Positions 35,001 through 46,017 of a stretch of 64,000 nt of DNA are shown in pieces (the stretch's first letter is position 1; each line of letters opens with the position of its first letter). The position numbers and the translations under genes are program-made. The notes beneath the pieces were generated by a model. That model saw only the letters and a list, made by a program, of their open reading frames with translations, was not told the origin of the DNA and ran no database searches. The stretch covers positions 257,931-321,930 of the forward strand of contig KB295236.1 of the NCBI GenBank assembly GCA_000328365.1, given 5' to 3'. The DNA comes from Capitella teleta (taxonomy: Eukaryota; Annelida; Polychaeta; Capitellidae).

Positions 35001-36274
35001 ATATGGAAAGCCTATCATGTAACTAGTACACGTACATTGGAATTGTAGTATTAAGTACAGCACTCATGTTGATCGAGAGATGTGTACAGCGATCTCATTG
35101 TCAACTAGCAAAGATGGAGGGAACTGTGAAACTGCTGAGTCCTCTCCAATGGAATCGTGCAGTCACGGTACACAGAGGGGATTTGGAGGGTTATTGCATT
35201 GGCAAATACAATGCAATGTTGTTGCATATAACATAGCATGGGAAAGTTGGATGTGTACGTGAAATCAACAAGTGCATGGACAGGAGAGTGATTTCAGTGA
35301 TTGTGTGGCACTGCTGGTCAACTTGTCAATGTTTTCATCTTGCTGACTGGCGCTGACTCTCGAGACTAAGGGCTCTTTTCCATTGATTACGTAATCACTC
35401 TGATCTCCTAATTAGCTGGTTGTTACTGCTTATTTGTGACCTATGAACAACCTGAATTACGAAACCATTTTGTTGTTGATGTGACACTGTTAGGTAGGAG
35501 TTCTCTATTTGCATTCAATCATGAATGTTCCTTTGCTGAGGACAGAGAAATTATGGACAATTGGGCATCAACTGCCTTGATCTTCTCTTTTTATATTGTG
35601 GCGACAATTGAGTGTGATATTTAATTACGATTTCTTGCAGAGGATCTTCAAAAGTTGAAAGAGAAAGTGAAGAAGCGCAAAGGCAGAGGCTTTGGAGGAG
35701 GCGGAGGTAAGCGACCTCAACACAATCGTCTCATTCTCTCACCTATCCTGAATTCCCAGAAACCAAGACAGATGTTGAGGCCTACGAGGGAATGGAAACC
35801 GATGAGGATGGCGCCCCAGGTCCTCAGCGATGTGAGTCTGTTCTTACGCCGTGCAGGCTCAGATTGATCAATTTTCTTGCTCAGCGGTCGAGGGTTGGAT
35901 TCTGTTCATCTCGAGCGTACAGGAGGAGGCGCAGGAGGACGACATCATGGATAAGTTCTCGGAATACGGAAACATCAAGAATGTTCATTTGAACCTGGAT
36001 AGACGCACGGGTTACTTGAAAGGGTACTCCCTCGTGGAGTACGACACTTACAACGAGGCGCAGTCAGCCATGGAAAACCTCAACGGCACAGAGATACTCG
36101 GACAGAAAATCAACGTCGATTGGGCTTTTGTGAGAGGACCAAGCAAGCAGAAAAAGTAAGTAGTGAGTGGTTATTGAATCATTGTATAACCGTGGTTTTT
36201 CCCTCTCTCATAGGGACACTGGCAGAAGGAGATCACGCCGTAGCCCCTCGCCTGACGCCAGACGCCGGCGCTGA
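32006..36274 (+). CDS. RBM8A: RNA-binding protein 8A / Y14, exon junction complex core
   Basis: Exons 32006-32069, 35641-35706, 35760-35831, 35885-36155 and 36214-36274, all phase-consistent, encode 177 aa (human 174). The N-terminus [21 protein letters not shown] is acidic, followed by [35 protein letters not shown] starts the [23 protein letters not shown] and [11 protein letters not shown] complete it. The tail is RS/R-rich ([16 protein letters not shown]). Y14 pairs with MAGOH on spliced mRNA and acts in nonsense-mediated decay and localisation (family knowledge). The acceptor of exon 4 is set by homology: TTGCTCAG at 35884, since the earlier AGs give stops. Intron 1 is 3.57 kb against 53-58 bp for the others and carries a foldback element and palindromes. 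AATAAA at 36446. Confidence 0.97.
32596..33605. mobile_element. 1.0-kb foldback/MITE-like element in RBM8A intron 1
   Basis: The ends are long imperfect inverted repeats of about 190 bp: AATATCAAGGGAAGTCACTG near 32603 and its complement near 33595, then CTTCGGATCTGGCAAGAT on both inner sides. CTGTCTA occurs immediately outside both ends (32589-32595 and 33606-33612), reading as a 7-bp (perhaps decayed 8-bp) target-site duplication. No protein coding. The superfamily is not recognised; an 8-bp duplication would suggest hAT, but the tips are not hAT-like. Confidence 0.8.
34111..34134. repeat. G-run/C-run inverted repeat
   Basis: TCCGGGGGGG, four bases, then CCCCCCCGGA: a 10-bp GC-only hairpin in otherwise AT-rich intron sequence. 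It lies in a short minus-strand frame ([13 protein letters not shown]) of no known family. Confidence 0.85.
34238..34299. repeat. Two abutting perfect palindromes
   Basis: 34238-34280 is a 43-bp palindrome with 21-bp arms (starting TAAACTAAACAGTAAAG) around a single C. It is followed without gap by a 19-bp palindrome, TCCCATTACTGTAATGGGA. Arms are perfect. Located in RBM8A intron 1. Confidence 0.95.
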
Positions 36275-37970
36275 ACGTCTCCATTTTATGTGTGATCTGT
36301 CTTCATCTCTTAAGAGACACGCTCCAAAATGCAGCATTTTATTTTCTTTCTTTCGAGGCAGATTTTTTTTTTTTTAACTCTCACTTTTGTCGTCCTGTGT
36401 TTGTCTTGAGTGTCTTTATGGAAATAATCAACAACATAATTGAACAATAAAAAAAACATTTATTTGTAGATTTTTGTCGTTTTCAGCACACTCTTTTGCC
36501 GATAATCAGCGGCGTTCTCACAATTGTGGATGCGGTCTGCAAATGAGGAAAATTGAAGGAATTGTTATTTTCGCTTGAAAATTTTAAAATAGAAAGTAAT
36601 GTCAAGTTATTGATTATATATCACTACAGGCAATTTTTATTTTAGAGGAGGTTAGTGCGATATATTGATGAGTTCACATGAGCATACCATACTGTCCCGG
36701 TTATAACTACACTCCCTATTACAACCCCACCCCTCCTTTTTCAATGTATTGCTTCGTACACACCCCGTTAGCTAGCACCAAGTTATGTTAAGCAGCAATC
36801 ACAGTGATCGATTTCTTCTATCACAGTCCAGAGCATAACTGCAGAAGGCAGTGTTAACATGAAGTTGGCATAATACTAAGTTGCATAATACATGTTTCAA
36901 AATGCAACGCAGACGACAAACTGCCGCTTCACAAAGATGCAAATTTCCTCATCAGCCCAAGGATGTTTTTTTTTTTCCTCAACGAGCTATCAACAACACT
37001 ATCAACAACCTTGATTTAGGAAATGTACCAACTTTGACTTCATGAGGCCGTTTAAAATGATGTCAGACGTTACTTTATCACATGTAGCTTTAATAGCGGA
37101 GGTACGTTGTTTGTGGAGAGGGGTTGTATTCGGAATCAGGCTGGCATGCTCTCAGCCTCTGCCTGGAGACAATATGGTATTAAATTATGGGTATTGAAAC
37201 TGACAGTAATGTCGATAGCTTCTCTCGTCCTGATAAATACTTCAATTATAGGATCTGTATTTTGCGCAGTTGCATTCGTCTCTCATTAATCTTATTGGGT
37301 CTCAACGCAGATCAAGGTCCTTAACCCAATTGCTAAATATAATACAAACTAACAGGCTTCTCATTCTAGACAAATGCTTTGGAATAATTGTCATTTCCAA
37401 AGGATGTCTTAATTTATACTCCGGAAATTGAGGGAATTGGATAAATAAATTCACATGGTGTTGTGACTAATCTGCCCCTAGCATTAAATTGGGTTGGATT
37501 ATTGAGGGGGTTGGATTAACGAAGATCGGATTAATTAGAGACGACTGTATCATATTACACATGTATTATGCATAGCAAATGTTAAATTCCTTTTAGCATG
37601 CACCATGAAAAATTATGCTGAAACAAGAATTAGTTACCTTTTCTTTTGTCAGAAGCAGATGTCTCTCAACAAACAGAAGTTGCCGTCTGTCAGTCGGAAA
37701 GGAAAACGTAAAATGTACACAGAATATTTATAGGCAGATTTCTGATTTTAAAGATGGAAGAAATCAAAAGTTGAAAAACAGATCAATGCAGAACTGGTTT
37801 TCTTTTTGAAAAGAATGAATAAGCATTCACAGAAACAGAAATATTACAGAGAAACTGCCAAGATTATGGAGAAGTTCTAAAATGAACAGGGGAAAAGTTG
37901 AATAGAAAAATCAGTAATTTGAAATTTACATTTTGGAATTTCAGATCACAGTGGAAATATTTAGATAATA
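36275..37970. other. Convergent intergenic region, RBM8A and WDR93-like
   Basis: RBM8A 3' UTR with its poly(A) signal at 36446, then AT-rich sequence without coding signal. An acceptor-like TTCATTTTAG on the minus strand near 37895 could add a tiny alternative last exon to the WDR93-like gene. Confidence 0.5.
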
Positions 37971-40900
37971 TTAAACTCTATATGAGTCACTTACAAAAGC
38001 AGTTTGCACGCGGGAGTGTGCAGTTGCTTTCATCCGTTTGATTGATTCAATTTCTTCCTTGAACTTAGTCCATCTCTGCTGTAATTGGTCCACACGGCCA
38101 TCCTGCAGTTCTTGACTGAAAAATTGTACAAAATATGGAGCTTTCAATTGATATCTGAACAAATCAGAACTGCTAGAGAATTTGCTTTGCACAGCGTATA
38201 GACGGAAAGGCCTCTGAGTTGAGAATGTGGGGACAGTTCTCCTGAATTACTCCTCAGAACATTAGTTTTCATGACACTCACCGACGTCTGAATTGTGCAT
38301 TAACTCTCTCCTCCATTGTAGGGTGGCTGACAAAGGGAAGAGCAGAAATTGAGAGGCCGAGGATCTTCTCCAAAACAGGGAAGGATTCCAAGTTGAAGAT
38401 GAAAAGAGCGTTGGTCGGGTCAGACCTCTTCCCTTCTTGTTTATCTCCTTTATCTTCTTCTTCATCTCGTGTATCTTTTTCTTTATCTCCTTCATTTTCT
38501 TTTTCTTCTTTCTCTGATACTGGAGAAGTATGTCGCGGTTCAGTCTCTCCTAAAAAAAAAAATAAAATCCACCTATAATGACAAATAAAATGAATAAAAA
38601 CCACCTTTAGCGAAGAGCATTCTGCCATTGTTTCCTAAGCATACAATTGGTTTCCATGGCGATGATAGAGAATACGCCTCAGGTACAGTAACCTCACAAA
38701 GTGGCTGTCCGTCCAGGATGGAATGAAGGCAAACAGTACCGTTACGTCGACAAGTAAACAGCTGGAATAATAATAAAAAAATTGAAGTAATTAAAATCGG
38801 CAAGTGCTGACTGACCAAGTGAGGCGCTCCATCTATTGGTGTTATCATAGTTGGTGTGTCGTTATCGTTCTCAATACTGCAATAAGAGGAGTAACATAAC
38901 AACTATAAACAATTTACACGTCCACATACCCTATATTTATTTTCTCAGCTGGTTTCTCTCCCTCAGTGTAAGCAAGAAAGACGTCACCAGCGTCACACAC
39001 GACCAGCAAGATGCAGTGGACGTTCTGTGCATACGGTTTTGCTGACTGTGGCTGAGGGATCAAGCCAGGTTCCAAGAAATGCACGCTCTTGATGGCTTGA
39101 GTGCTGTCTATGTTCACAATCCTCTTCAGCACACCTGCGTGGTAAGGTCCGTGAATGACGGGAGGGGGCAGGGGTGAATGTACTGACCCATGCTGTGATC
39201 CCAAATCACAAGCATATTATTGATCAGTCCGTATGCCGATAGCGAGGAGCACGGAGAGATAGAACTAGTGCATATGGCGCTGGACATTGGCCAGATCATG
39301 TCCGGTTTGTACTCAACATCTGAAGAAGCAAGTTTTATCATTACTGGAAAATCATTTCACACAGTTAAATACGATGGAATGCATGGAATATGATAGCATC
39401 AAAAATTAGGCATAAAAATAGTGAAAATGTCACTCTCAATGCATTGGATGAAATATGAGAAAAAAAAATAGCGAAAAAGAGTGGTTTAAGTTGAGAATGA
39501 GAATTAATGCGCAGATATTTGTAGAGAATGAAGAAGTCATGAAGCAACAAACCCCTCCTCATCCATCTGACGAAATTCCTAATACTCATTATGTACCGGT
39601 AACTCAATCTCAGTTTAGGCAAGGTCTGTGATTTCATTCGAAATCTCTCTAAAAATATTGCAAGGCATACATGACCTACCAGTTAAATAAGCCGATAACT
39701 TGAATGTACATGTTGAAATTTAATCTTATACCTTAATTAAACAAGCAACAATACACAAACTATGTTAAAAGAGTGTTAGTATAGTTAAAGCACTTTTAAT
39801 ACTGACTGTTTTGAGTGGACGGTGGTGTTGCCTTCATCGCTGTGATTGGTCGAGCTTTGCTCTCTCTGCCCTGCCTGCTGGCTCCAGCACAGTTGCCCTT
39901 AGCAACCGGTGGGATGGGAGGCTTATCTCCTGGTTGTGCTGTTAGCATTCGGTTAGTACGGTGATCACACAATTAAGCCAAGCCACACAAATGAAGCAAA
40001 AAAAATAAAATCACCTTTAACTGTTTTCACAAGGGAATACGTGGAAAGCGAATGATGGCCTGACCACCAGACCGTCACATACGATGGTGATCCTATGTCG
40101 AGTTGTGATTATGATAATGTTACACACGGATAAACATACACACCTCCTCCTACGATGTTACTCTGATCAGCTGAGTGAGGCATCAGACGCCCAGGAAGAT
40201 GGAAGTGAAATCCAACTTCACTGTACAAATTGATAACACTAGTCATGAAGTTAATTTTTTTTGGGAGTTCTCACAGAGGAGCAGGAGTCTCTTCTTTTTT
40301 GTATGGTAGAAGCTGACTGTGAAGATGCTTGAAAGCAGATAGCCGCAGATCTAAATGCTGCTGCGAGATCTGGTGACAGCAACCAGAGCCAACAACATCT
40401 CCCGTTGAATCGATGGTCTTCATCAGATTCAATGCAGAGCTCCACTGCACGCCTGGCATAAACCATCATTACACGTTGATCTTAAGGATTGGTATCTCTC
40501 ACCAGTGACCGGTTGTGGAGGCTTCACTTTGAGCACCAGCTGAGGTGGGCTGAATTTGAGAGACGATTTCTCTGGAAGCGGTGAAGCAGCAGTTTGAGAG
40601 GAAGGGCTCTGTGAGATGAAATAAACTGTATTTGGTAGACATTGATAATTGAGTGATCTTGGTTTTCTACTATGGATATGCAAATATAGGATGGGAAAAT
40701 CATGCATGCAACCGGATAGAGGCTTCTTTCTAATATCTCTGTGAGGGGAATGACTCTCAATGCTTCTACAAGTGCAAAAAGGTTATCTCTAATCGTCACA
40801 GCAATTATTACTGATGCAGTTTTCGTTTCCTCAATGATTGCTTGAGTTGGTCGTCCTGAGCTTTGGGTCGATGACCTTCCTTCTTCAGGAACACTTGGTG

Positions 40901-42539
40901 TTTCCACAAAGCCATCCAGAATAACCGGCATCTGGCTGATTGGTTTTGACTTTTTGCAAGCAACCTGCAGTCGGCTGGAACTCCGAGAAATGGAAGATTT
41001 TCTTCCGGATTGTTTGCTTTTCCTTGACTTATGAGCAGAATATTAATTTTCTTTCGTTTTTTTGGCATAAAATAAATGAAAACAGAAAGAAATTTCATTA
41101 TGTTTACCTGTGAACGTGCTTTCAGCTCTTCTGAGATAGCAGTCTCGGTTTCTACCTAATTGACAGTATAAATTTCATAATTAAAATGAACAAAAGTTGA
41201 ATAAATCAATTACCACAAGAGTAACCGCTTCAGCTTCCATCGGTTTATTTTTCTTAGATGACGCTGAGATAACTCCATCAATATCCTTGACCCACATATC
41301 TTTTGGACTTTTATGCACTTCCAACCATCCAGATTGTGATTCAGTGTCTGTGACACGAGAACATATTATTTCCCGTAGATCAATTTATCTTCTGAGCGCA
41401 ATATTGATTGAATTAATAGAAGAAAACCTCACTTTGTAGAAAAATGCCGAAGTAGTCGCCATCACTGGATGATTCACAATTCCTGACTATTGATTTGGTT
41501 TCCTGGAGAACAAGTTTATGTTATATAACTCAGGAATAGATCAAGAATCTTTTAACAACTCACGTTTCCCGACTCCAAAAATGTGTGAAGCAGGAAGAGG
41601 ACTCCACAGGAAAATGCAAACACTCTGGCGACACCTGAAATAAAGAAAATTTTACTTTAAAGAAGATTTTTATGTAATCAGGATAAATCTGCGAAGAAGT
41701 ATAGTATAGACTCATTTAGGCTTTTTGTTTATCCAGTCGTTCCCAGTGAACAAAATATGCCAGATGTGTGAGTTTAAACTAATAAAATGATCTCACCAAA
41801 GTCATCCACTGAGCAGATGAGGTGATGGTCCTTCAACATGGCAATGTTGAGTGATACGATGTGCATTTTGTCTTCATACCAGCGACAAATCACATTCTTA
41901 GTTGTCGCTGCTATAACACTTAGACCCTCACTTGAACCGAGAAAAACGTATTGACCATCTTTGCTGCTGGCCAAGCAACTTGGGTTCTCCTGTGAATTTG
42001 TAAGGAAAGAAATATAGTTGTATATACAAATTTATATATTTAAGTCTATTTTTGATCTATACATCAATTCACTGGTGCATATGTTAGCCCTTGTTTATAG
42101 CACATATGAATCAGATGACACACCTCCCATGCATATAGTTTTAATTAAGTCGTGAATAACATTTAATAATATATAATTGATTAAATCAATTCATGAATTT
42201 CAATGAATGTATACATATATTATTAGGTATTCTTCAATGGGGGCAGGATGAGTGAAACTGTTTAAGTTATTGTACCAGGATTTGAGATTCACTTTCATAC
42301 TGGGGTGGGCGGAATATTGTCGCCTCTCGAACTTGTTCGTTTTCTCGGAGAACTGCCAAATTCATGGCATTCTCTATAAGTTGATTCACGACTTTATCAA
42401 TCATGCGAAATGGCTGAGGAAGTTTATCTCGCAATTGGTCAGGATCGCCGATGAAGTCATCCGGGTCATCGCAAGCCAGCTCGGCTGCAGTGGCTGAGGG
42501 TACCGACATAGCGGCGTCTTTTCGCAGATAAACAGGCAT
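37971..42539 (-). CDS. WDR93: WD repeat-containing protein 93-like
   Basis: Eighteen exons on the minus strand: 42539-42276, 41989-41797, 41634-41564, 41502-41433, 41347-41214, 41155-41108, 41027-40713, 40608-40503, 40452-40275, 40220-40144, 40092-40015, 39938-39807, 39319-39188, 39134-38930, 38876-38816, 38761-38605, 38549-38282, 38211-37971. Phases agree throughout; 909 aa (916 if ATG 42560 is used). The N-terminal DDFIGDPDQLRDKLPQPFRM is the WDR93 signature. WD-like blades include DGQYVFLGSSEGLSVIAA, ICSVDDFGEIILLV-type turns, LINNMLVIWDHSMG and LFTCRRNGTVCLHSILDG. A disordered S/K-rich and an acidic K/E-rich segment (exons 7 and 17) make it longer than the human protein. WDR93 is cilium-associated in animals. 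The last exon's acceptor is read as CAACTCAGAG to keep frame. Shares a divergent promoter region with PEX11. Confidence 0.85.
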
Positions 42540-43089
42540 TTTCCAGATTGTACAGGGCACAGTGAGGTCTTAAATATGGTGATAATAATTCAATGCAACA
42601 TCAATGATATAAAATTTTAAGATTTAATGCTCAATGGAGGATAAATTCTTATTTTGATCAAGAATTCAATGAAAACGAGTCGCCAAGTCCGCCATGATGT
42701 AAACAACTCCGTAGTGAGGCTGATTTCCGCCGGAGCTAATACGGTACCCAGTAGAGCTGAATCAAAATTAAACCATAAATGTCAATAACCACCTTGTTAA
42801 GAACATATACAATTAAATGCTTATTCATAAAATTCCCTTTGAATCATTAACTTTCCGACTGATGTCAAAATACTGGAAATATTATATCTGTTCCGTAAGA
42901 TGCCGTATGCGCTCCGGAAACAATTGTAAAGTGCGCATGTGTGGCGAACTTTGTCTGCAGACATCCGCGGGGTCATTGGCGGGGTCAACATTTGGGATGA
43001 CAGTCTGAAACCTGTGAACCTTCTCCTCAGACTCCTGTGCGTTGCTCATTGCGGACTTCAGACGAGTCTCTTACCTACACTGCTCCATC
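42540..43089. promoter_or_regulatory. Divergent promoter region, WDR93-like / PEX11
   Basis: About 550 bp separate the two start codons, which point away from each other. No TATA box found; GC-richer patches lie at about 42690-42740 and 42900-43080. A shared bidirectional promoter is inferred from spacing only. Confidence 0.5.
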
Positions 43090-44406
43090 ATGGACATCGT
43101 TGCTCACGTGGTCAAGTACAATTCACAAACTAATGGTCGGGATAAGCTGTGCAGGTGAATAATTGAAAATGATCTCTGAAATTCTCGCCGACCTCTCAAA
43201 ACTATTTAACCTATTAATTAAGTATTATAATTATTATGATTATCAGTATAATATGATTATAATCATAGTATTAGAAGGCCTAAAACCACTGAGTCACTGC
43301 ACTGCTACGTACAACTGACCGGATTGACTGCTAGTGCTATAGTTGTCAGCGGCTGATTGTACTGGTATTGTAGTTAAGATGCTCCAAGTAGCTCAAGTCT
43401 TCACAGTCAAGTCAGTTGCCGCCTGACTCAGTGACTGCACTAGTCTTCGTCTTCCCCCAACCCCAATAACCCCAATTAATAAGAGCACATCGGTTCTCAG
43501 TCCCAGCATATTGATCACTGTTGTATGCTCAATTTTAAACTATGTAAACCCCTGGGCAGTGAAAAAACCCCCAGCACTTGTGAAGAACCCTAGATCTGAT
43601 TTTTGGCTCTCCACATGTTCCATATGATTCTTAGAGTATTAATTCACTTGAGAAAAAAGGTAAGTGTAACTGTTTCAGTGACCCAAAATAATTTAATGGA
43701 TAATAAAATAAAAATTTTTGCCATATTTTTCAGGCTCTTCCAATATGCCTCTAAGTATGCTTGGTGGCACTGTGAGAAACACGGCCTCAGTACGGAATTC
43801 ATAAAGAAATTCAAAAACCTAGAAACCGCACTGAGCTCAACTCGCAAAGGTAAAAACCGAAATAAATAAAATCTCTCTTAATGATCATCAATCTTAACAG
43901 TGATGCGTTTCGGCAAATCATTGGACATGATCATGGGAGCTTGGAAGAGTCAGAATGTTCCCGATATCCTCATCCGCCTCACACTGACGATTGCCAAGTT
44001 GAACCAAGCCATGTACCTCCTCCTTGACCATTACGTGTGGCTGGTCAAGGTTGGATTGCTCCAAGGAGACAGCAAGAAACTCGCCAAGACGGCCGCCAAG
44101 TTCTGGTTGGTGACCATCGCCGCCAACTTGGTACGCAACCTTTACGACATCCTCACGATTTATTCCAATGAGAAGATAAAAGCGAAGAGAAGGGTGAGCG
44201 GTCAGCAGGCAGTCACCAAGTGTATCATGCAGAACAAGCCGGTTGCCGTGGATACTTTGAAGAATATCTGTGACTTGTGGCTCCCCATGAGCAGTTTAGG
44301 ATTTGTTAACGCCCCCGCTGGGTTTGTTGGTTTATGTGGCGTTTGCAGCTCGTACATGGGAATCATGTGTGCATGGAATCCTGTGCTCAAATTGAGTCCC
44401 TCGTAA
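43090..44406 (+). CDS. PEX11: Peroxisomal membrane protein PEX11
   Basis: Exons 43090-43154, 43734-43849 and 43901-44406 join in phase to 228 aa. The start MDIVAHVVKYNSQTNGRDKL and LCRLFQYASKYAWWHCEKHG form the amphipathic N-terminal helix region of PEX11. Then VMRFGKSLDMIMGAWKS, IAKLNQAMYLLLDHYVWL and the C-terminal hydrophobic SSLGFVNAPAGFVGLCGVCS segment give the usual topology with two membrane-associated parts. PEX11 curves and elongates the peroxisomal membrane before fission and recruits the DRP1/FIS1 machinery (family knowledge). Subtype alpha/beta versus gamma is not decided; the KYNSQTNGRDKLCR start favours alpha/beta. A candidate AATAAA lies at 45058, about 650 bp downstream. Two of its introns are 51 and 579 bp. 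Confidence 0.95.
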
Positions 44407-45342
44407 GACATATTTGTGTTATTTGTTAGGAGATTAATTAACTTTTAATTAATCAATTATTGATTTTGCAAATTGAGATTATTATTTTTTCATTGTTTAC
44501 TGATCAATTATCTATTAGTTTTAAGCATAACATTCCATAAGTTTTAATTAGTTTTCCCTTCTTACTCTCTGAAATCTGAATTTAGTGTAACATTTTTGTT
44601 AGCAGTACATGTAACCGAACATGTCATGGATTAATAGCAAGTAGTGCCCAACAATCCTGCAATTTATGCATTTTTTAATCTCTTAATAACTTAATAACTT
44701 ACTTTAATACTTAATCTCTTAATAACTTCCTGGTGCTCTCGTCTCACACTGCATGATTTGATTTCAAGGATAGGATGCTATGATGTACTCAGGTTCATGC
44801 ATTAAGCCTCTCCGTATACTCTAGTTACAAGATAAATCTTACTTTTTTCTCTCTAAACATTTGAAGCAAGCATTCGTCTTGCTACCAGATTAAGATTGTT
44901 GAGATCAGGAATTACCTAATCATGTGACTTCCCAATATTGATATCTTTCTTTGAAATCTGACCGATATTTATTGAATTACATAAGACCGTCATAAATCAA
45001 GAACGTGTTATCATTAGTTGGTACAATTTGTTTTTGTACTGGATTTTGTTGGAATTTAATAAATTCTGTTGTTTCTTCTTTTGTATCTGCTGTTCCGTTA
45101 ATTTTTGTGTGTGGTATTGTTATTTTCTGCAGTTGTATCAAATACTATCAATAACAGGCAATTCATAAACAATGGTGCATGAATTTTATACTACTAGTAA
45201 ACCAAGTTTTTTTTTTACAATTGAATAAAACTATTTTGTACTTGTTGTTTAATAATTATTGTTTTTATCACAAGCACACAAATTATATATTAAGAAATTA
45301 TAATATTATAATAATATTTATAATAATATTTATCTTATTATA

Positions 45343-45390
<48 letters not shown>

Positions 45391-46017
45391 CATTTTTTGG
45401 GCTAAAGTATACTGAATACATAGAACTTAATTATAATTGACATAGTATAAAATCAACATGAATCATATGAAATAAGTTTTATTTGAATTTTGTTTCTGGG
45501 TTTGAAAAGAATGATAAGCTGGTAACGTAAATAGAAAATACATGTAATGGATTTGGGTTACCCTTGTAGCCTGTGAACATATTCACTCTGCCTTAATTAG
45601 CACATCATCACAGAATACTTTAAAAATAGATGTATGGATCTGACGATTGGAGGCCATGCCATAATTTGATCCATCTAAAATTTAGTTATGAATATTAATA
45701 GAATGCACAGTGCGCACCATACAGGGATGTGAGTGAATTTTTTCATCTACATCGCATTGTTAATCACAAGAAGCGGTTGATTACCTCGAAATTGGCATAA
45801 GATGTTGCATATAATAACAATAGATGTGAATTTGGATATAATTCAAACAAGGCAGACATTCTGCTTATTCAATGTATTAGCGCATAGGCAAGAATTACGC
45901 TGATCATTGCTATAAGCTAAGCATCGCAGAACCGAAGCCAGTGCATATCTTGCAACAACATCAGCCAGTGAATGACCCTTACCTTCCCCTGAATCAATCC
46001 CTTGCGCCCTGTATCAA
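44407..46017. other. Convergent intergenic region, AT-rich
   Basis: Holds the PEX11 3' UTR, an (ATT)n microsatellite at 45352-45390, and TTTATT at 45478 as a possible minus-strand poly(A) signal. No gene. Confidence 0.6.
45352..45390. repeat. (ATT)n microsatellite
   Basis: An uninterrupted ATT triplet run of about 13 units. Confidence 0.95.
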
